Below are positions 58,165 through 64,000 of a stretch of DNA of 64,000 nt, one piece after another. Under the pieces are notes generated by a model. That model saw only the letters and a list, made by a program, of their open reading frames with translations, was not told the origin of the DNA and searched no databases. Source of the stretch: Morchella semilibera (taxonomy: Eukaryota > Ascomycota > Pezizomycetes > Pezizales > Morchellaceae); the NCBI GenBank assembly GCA_009192285.1, contig WBVU01000008.1:310001-374000 (forward strand), read 5' to 3'. The stretch's first letter is position 1, and every line of letters begins with the position of its first letter. The position numbers and the translations under genes were made by a program.

Positions 58165-61100
58165 TGCCTCTTAGTACTGGCCGTGCTCCGGATCCGGGCT
58201 ACTATGCCTTTGGACTCCGAGTGCGAGGACGGTTGCCCTGATGACCGGTTGCATTCTCGTCAAGCCAGGGCCTCTGTGCGGGCTCTTGGTGTTGCCCAGC
58301 CGTTTGCGAGTGTTCTGTGCTTCCTTATTTAGGGTCCGAATCCTCTCTCGATAAAGAGCCGTAGGACATCTTCATGGAACACGTGTGAACCTTCCCAAGT
58401 CTGCTGGTAGATCTAGTCCGGTACGCCTCGATTAAATACCGATTCTTTCGCTATACTCGAAGGGTCCGGTGACTTATCTGACAACTGTTGTATTCCGCCG
58501 AGGTTTCCTTGTATCTAACAGGACCTTCTGCCCTGGTTCGAACTGCTGTGCTGCGGGACCAGGTCGTGACGCATTTTATCGTACGCTCTGTGTAGGTTTC
58601 CCGGGCCAGTTCATGGGCGGCGAGGATCTCGTCCAGGTGATTATTTCCTCCGGCATCCAGCTGCTCAATTTCCACGTCCGTAGGCCAGTCCGTGCGAGGG
58701 TGAAACCCATAGTTGCAATAGAATGGTGACTGCCCGGTAGAGGAATGTTTGGCGTTGTTGTAGGCATATTCGCAGATCGGAAGTAGGTCTCTCCACTTCT
58801 TACCTGTGCCAGCTGTAAACGCTCGTAGGTAGGACTCCATATGCTGGTTAGTCCTTTCCGTCTGACCATCTGTCTGCGGATGGAACGAGGTCGAGAGTCT
58901 TCTACGAATCCCTAGTCGTTCGGTGATCGCGGTCCAGAAGGCTGACATCGAAACTGAGTTCCTTGGTCCGATACTATTGATCGCGGGAGTTCCAATGATA
59001 AGCGGCAGTGTCCTTTGACGGATGTGCTTCGTGCGGTTTGCTCCGCGTTGATTTCCTGTCATTGGTATTGAAGTGCGCCATTTTACTGAAGCGGTCCACT
59101 AGACAACCATTGACGTTCCGGAAACTTGACCCGCTCCTTGCGGCAATTTTCTACTACAAAATCCATGGAGAGTCGCACCAATACCAAGGGGTCGTGGCTA
59201 ACTCTAGGGGCTTGTGGAAGAGGACATACTGTTCGTCGTCGTTGTTTTGGCTTTTTGGCATACATCGCACGTGCTGACATACCTTGGCTACATCTGGTGG
59301 TCATTCCAGGCCACCAGTAGTTCTGTCAACAAAATTCCAAGGTTTTTATCATCTGCCTAAAGCCCGCCGTGGGTCGGTCGGGTGGTCTTTCTATAACCCT
59401 GCTTGACTGCAATGCCCAGGCCAACTACGCAGCGTCTCTTCCATGAGTCGCTGTATTCTGATCGGGGATCCCACCTCTGTGGCAGCCTCTCGCAATGATA
59501 GTCTGCCGAGTCCACGGGTCCTCAGGATCTTCGTTTCAAGGAGTTCATCCGGAACTGTCCCTGCGAGTCCATCGAACCCTCTTCTTCATACCAGTTCCTG
59601 CAACCCGCAGGCATTCCCACTACCTGGTATGGTGTACCCACTGAATCCACTGGCGCACTTCTGATGAGTGAATTGCAGAGGATTTCTTCACAGCGTTCTA
59701 TTCCCGCTTTGTGTCCTTCTTGCAAATGTCCGGGGAGGAGGATTCTCCTCGCAAATGTGTTCAGGAGATGAGGAGCATTTTTTACCTGAGCTGCTCCGAA
59801 CTACTCCCGCTTCCATGCGTACTCACGGGCGCCTGGTTAAAGCACAGGGGTTTCCCGTTCTTGTCCGCCTGGGCCGAAAGTGGATTTTGAATGAAAGGTG
59901 CTATCTTTTCAGCCCATCGGCCTGTCTTCTTTGACAGCTTCTTGGTTGTTGTGAAGTACTAGAGGTTTTGGTGATCAGAATTATCCTGGATAGGTATCGT
60001 CCCGTACCTTCCACAGCCAATGTCTCCCAAAGGTCAGGGAGGGGAAACTATTGCGAAGCATCTCTTTTAATCGGTAATCTCATAGTTGATTCCAGCCTCG
60101 TTGAACTGCGAGAGTGGTAAGCTAACCGGATGTAACTTGCCATCTTCGAACACCTGTGACAGGAACGCTGCAGTCCTCTGCCAGTCGCTGCTCTGTTTCA
60201 AGGGACAGCCATACGATGTTTCGTGGTAGGTCGGAGGATTAGGAGCGGTGGTAAATAGCTTCTTGAGCCCCTCAAAAGCATCCTGCTGCTCCCGACCCCA
60301 CTTCCATACAGCATTCTTCTTCAGGAGATCGGTCATGGGCCGGCATACCGCAGAATACCCGTAGATGAACCGCCTTAAGAAGTTGGCGAACCCCAGGAAG
60401 CATTGAAGCTCCTTCACCTTTGTGGGAATTAACCACTCAGTGATAGCCCTCACCTTCTCGGGTGAGACTTGGGTGCCGCTACCTGATAGCTTGAATCCTA
60501 GGAATTCTATCTCCGTTTGGGACCAAGCAGTCTTTTTCAGGTTGCCGTATAGGTGGTTTTGTCGTAGCCGCTCCAGCACCTTACGCACCAGCGCTACGTG
60601 CTCTTCTCTGGACTTGGAATATATCAGGATATCATCCAAGTAAACCACTAGACCCTGATCTAACAGGTCCTTGAATATGGTATTGACCATTGCCTGGAAC
60701 GTTGCCGGGGCATTGGTCAAGCCAAACGGCATTACTCTATATTCGAAGTGGCCATATTTGGTCCGGAAAGCTGTCTTCCACTCTTCTCCCTCCGCGATCC
60801 TTACTAGGTTGTAGCCGTTCTTGAGATCTATCTTGGTGAAGAAGAGAGCTCCCTTCGTCGAGTCTGCCAGCTCTGTCATGAGAGGCAGTGGGTACCGGTT
60901 TTTGACTGTGACGGAGTTTAAGCCGCGGTAGTCGACGCATAACCGTAGCGACCCATCTTTGTTTAGGGACGAAGAGGAATTGTGCCGCTGCGGCTGAGAT
61001 GGGACAAATTTTACCTGCCCGCTAACCATTCGCAGGTAATTGCCCTCAACGCTTCTGTTCGGGGGTGACAATGCCGAGATAGAGCCAGGCGGTTGGCTTC

Positions 61101-61955
61101 CGTCCAAGAGAAGCAATTAATGAATCCCACTCACGATGTTCCGGCAGCGTCCTGGTGGGTGTTTTGCTGGTTGCTATCCTAGTGGCCTTGCGGGGGGGTG
61201 TGTGTGGGGCCTGGGGGGGGAGGTGGGTGTGTGGTTGCCTGCCTGGGCTGCTGCTTGGTGGGACTGTCCTTGTTCTCCTTAGGGGGCTGCGGGTGGCGGG
61301 GGTGGTGTGGGTGAGCGCCCTTCAGGGGAGAACACATCTGCGTAGTCTTGGAACTCTTCCGGGATAGCACTAGCGAGAGTCTCGCTTCCCGTAGACCGTG
61401 CCCAGAAAGGGTGTGACGTGAGAGGCATGTCAGGTTCAGGCATATGTCGTAGGAGTCTGACGACCTTTTCTTGCCAGCCTTCTTCATACATGTCTCCTTC
61501 TGTCATCATGCAACCCTTATAATCTGGCATTTGAATACTGTTGAAGGTTAATGCCTTATTCTGGCCTCCAAATGTAATCGTAGGTTGATATGCTCTTCGA
61601 GCCATCGATGTGGTAGACGGATTTCCCCAGCAAAGGTACGCTATTTCACAACAGGTGACTAACCTGTTCGGGTTGGTCACCGAGCGGAGTGGTGAGAGGT
61701 TGGTGATGTGAGTACCTGGAGTGAGGCATGCGTGAGCTCAGCTTGTTTTAATAAGTGAAGAGTGTGGCGCGAGTCTGAAACGGGATCTCGCCTTCTGACA
61801 CCAATCTCCAGGACATGATCCATGTCCGGTGCCTGCTGTCTAAGCAAGCTTGGACAGTGGTGGGTGAAGTGTTTATTTTTTTGGGGTTTTTTAGAGATTA
61901 AGCCATGAATTATCTGGTCCTCGGGCGGGTTTTCTTGGGTGACGGTAGTCATTGT
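58165..61955 (-). pseudogene. pol: gypsy pol, copy 2, multiply frameshifted
   Basis: Readable pieces: integrase core at 58451-58980 (TDGQTERTNQHMESYLR); reverse transcriptase at 60067-61116 with FTKIDLKNGYN and an intact YLDD; protease-proximal pieces at 61330-61950. A TAG replaces a glutamine near 59965, close to but not identical with the stop site of copy 1. A G/T-rich insertion lies at about 61154-61317. Confidence 0.85.
61154..61317. other. G/T-rich insertion of about 165 bp inside pol of copy 2
   Basis: Copy 1 reads continuously from GTTCCGGCAG through GCTCCTTCAGG (27310-27345). In copy 2 about 165 bases of almost pure G/T/C with many G and T runs separate the two halves. The block has no inverted repeat, no target duplication that I can see, and no match elsewhere in the window. 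Confidence 0.7.
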
Positions 61956-62346
61956 AAAGTGTCTGGTAGTTATGGGTGATGTGAAAGAGGATGCGCTGGA
62001 TATCCTCTTCCTTGAGTGCGGGATGAGGTCTCTTATATAGCTAGTGCGGGTAGCTTTGGACACGTTCATGCCCAAAGAATACCTTGGCCCTAGTCACGAG
62101 TTCTTACTTTGCATCGAGCAGTCTCCACAGTAGGGTTTTGGCACAAGTCAACAGTAGTGTTGTGCAGTGGTCTACTGTCCGCTATCTGTGTGGCCCCTCT
62201 GATTTCCGAACTTCTAGACTCGAGTCTTGGTTTCTGGCATTGGTCATTGCTTTCCTTGCAGTATAGTTTATATAAAGAGATTTATTTCCGCGCCCTAATA
62301 ACTAATTTATTCATAACCCAATAAAGAAAACCATAAGAAAAATAAC

Positions 62347-64000
62347 TTAATCTTCCCCAAGCGCCGTAATTCTGGCCCTAAATGCCTCACCTTGAGGTCC
62401 CAATTTCTGCCTTTTCTCACTCTCCCCTTCCGGTTCCTTCGTCCTCGAAGTCTTATCCTCTCTTTTCCTCTTTTTCCCACTCGATCTTTCCGTCCCACCT
62501 GTCATTCTGACCTTCGTGGTCGAGTAACATTCCTTTGTCCAGTGACCTTCTCTTCCGCACCGGAGGCATTTATTTTCTTTTGCCCATTGGTCCTTCTCTG
62601 CTTGGGTGGCTCCTAAGCTACCAGTAGCTGGGCGAGGTTTGTGCGGGGAGTCCTCTCGTTCCTTTCTACGGGGACGGGACTCGTCGCGCTCCTTCTTCCG
62701 GTGGCGAGGCTTCTGGCGTTTGGACTCTTGGTGCTTAGGTTCTCGAGTTTCTTGGGGCCGTGCTGGTTCCCTTCCACGCAGAATTTTCTGGCGGGCTCTG
62801 ACCTCAGCATCCTTTCTTCCCACTCTTCGAACCCATGCTAACCAATCTGGAAATTCAGATGGTTCTTCAATCGCAGCAGATAGTCTTTGTTCCAACGTGG
62901 AGTTTATTCCTGTTAGAATCATGGACTTCATGACGATTGGGCCAACTCGAGCGTCCCACTCAAAGGTTTTGCATCCGTGATGTATATCGTCGTAGGACCG
63001 TTTGACGGAGAATTAAATCCATACTTCTGCTTTGGCCTGCTGTGACTGGTGCGATTACCATACTTGATGCGGAGTTCCCTGTTTAAAAGCGTTCCCCCAG
63101 TACGAGCCTAGGTTTCTACACTAAGCTTTCCTTAAAGTTGCGCCAGAAACTGCTGCAATCCCGTGAATTCCCAGGATGCCCAATAGGATTCGAGGTCTTG
63201 TATCCCATGTGACTCGGGTTGAAGGTTCAATTAGTATCGTCCATAACGATCGATCCAAATGGACGTCTTCGTTCAAGGGTTCCCAGAGAAAGGGGATCTT
63301 GGCCTGCTTGGGGTGTCTCTCCCTTTGCGATGGTGTAGGATACGGTGACTTGCGTTTCTGCTCGTCGGTGGTGCCTAATCTCTTCTTTCTCTTGTCTCCT
63401 ATCATCAAGGAGGCACTGGATGAGTCCGATGAACTTGGACTGTCACCCTATCTGTGCTTCTTTCTTCTCTTCCGCCATCCATTTCCTCCAACCATTCTAT
63501 CGGCTCCTTCTCCAGTACAGCATCCTCCACTCCCTCCCTAACGTTTACCGTGGGAGTCTTCTTGAGGGTGGAGAACGGGGATTTATCCTCCTAGTCTGTT
63601 GGTGGGGGGTCGGGGGGTTGGCGGTCGCCCTATCCTGTCTCGGGGAATACGTTTTCTGCAGACTCAAGCCCCGTGGCTAGGCTTCCCGCGCCTTAAAATG
63701 CTTTCAAGGGTTCCCTAGCATTTTCCTTCACTCCTGCTGACGGTATCTGACAGTTCAGGGGTAGGGCGCTTGGGTAGTGGCTACACTGAAAGCTGCTGCA
63801 ACAGTGGCTGCAGCCCTTCTGGCAAGTCAGGTTTTTCTCCGCTTTGCCTGAGCCTGTATGTAGGCTGCTAGCTACCTGGGGTTCGTTGCGTGTTGTCAGT
63901 CAACAGGGCCATCTGTCCTGAACCTTAACTCAGTTCCCCGTTTGCTGGTTTTGTGCATAGGCCTGAAACTGGTTTGCTAAGGTGCCTAAGAAGCGGCGGT
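62347..64000 (-). pseudogene. gag: gypsy gag, copy 2, C-terminal part readable
   Basis: The frame 62347-62931 (194 codons) is open and includes a CCHC zinc knuckle (C-2-C-4-H-4-C near residues 122-135), where copy 1 is behind a stop. Upstream of 62931 the sequence is frameshifted many times, though pieces of the capsid-like and Arg/Ser-rich parts are recognisable. It continues past the window end. Confidence 0.8.

Larger units (their letters stand above)
57630..64000 (-). mobile_element. second copy of the gypsy element, truncated by the window end
   Basis: Collinear with 23940-30500: LTR, integrase, reverse transcriptase, protease, then the gag C-terminal half. Stretches nearly identical to copy 1 (about 58610-58950, 60240-60960, 62100-62960) alternate with stretches full of one- or two-base insertions and losses. 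The 5' end and 5' LTR lie beyond 64000, so the target duplication cannot be checked. Intact in outline but broken into many frames as given. Confidence 0.9.

Noticed and set aside
1-64000. CRISPR arrays, tRNA or rRNA genes, bacterial operons
   Set aside because: No regularly spaced repeats, no tRNA cloverleaf or rRNA core motif recognised by eye, and the genes have spliceosomal introns and eukaryotic families.

Overview
The window looks like an accessory, repeat-rich stretch of a filamentous ascomycete genome. The evidence is a SesB-lipase/NACHT/ankyrin NLR gene with 50-75 bp introns and CTAAC-type branch points, a large intronless TPR-CHAT gene, pyrimidine-rich promoter tracts, TTAGGG-type telomere-like motifs scattered between genes, and a Ty3/gypsy element. 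The exact taxon cannot be read from the sequence; a repeat-rich Pezizomycetes-type genome would fit, but that is inference.

Layout: 1-4.5 kb is intergenic with dispersed repeats. 4.5-6.05 kb is an ankyrin gene on the minus strand, broken by one frameshift. 6.1-16.7 kb has no gene I can support, only palindromic elements and repeats. 16.7-22.3 kb (minus) is the NLR gene, with four frameshifts in its ankyrin part and a possible detached C-terminal fragment. 23.94-31.30 kb is a complete Ty3/gypsy LTR element (minus; 389-bp LTRs, CTCTC target duplication) with in-frame stops in gag and pol. 34.6-35.8 kb (minus) is a membrane-anchored, coiled-coil, IRG-like GTPase. 43.2-43.7 kb (plus) is a small F-box/ankyrin protein. 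46.5-51.3 kb (minus) is a 1595-residue TPR-CHAT protease-like protein with its His/Cys dyad present, followed upstream by a small disordered ORF. 54.05-54.98 kb (plus) is a 307-residue protein that I tentatively read as gasdermin-like. 57.63 kb to the end is a second copy of the same gypsy element, cut by the window edge and full of patchy small indels.

How the genes may work together: NLR, IRG-like GTPase, F-box/ankyrin and CHAT protease genes are all of types used in nonself recognition or regulated cell death. The most interesting hypothesis is the CHAT gene with the divergent candidate gasdermin-like gene 2.7 kb away, because fungal gasdermin-like genes are known to cluster with protease genes, including CHAT proteases. 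The gasdermin assignment rests on remembered family features and needs a profile search.

The intergenic space holds at least seven families of short palindromic elements flanked by TA (MITE-like, Tc1/mariner/pogo type), four other dispersed repeat families, and about a dozen telomere-like motifs. Single-base indels at homopolymers in the NLR gene, and clean/noisy patches in the second gypsy copy, raise the possibility of uncorrected long-read errors, so apparent pseudogenes should be treated with care.
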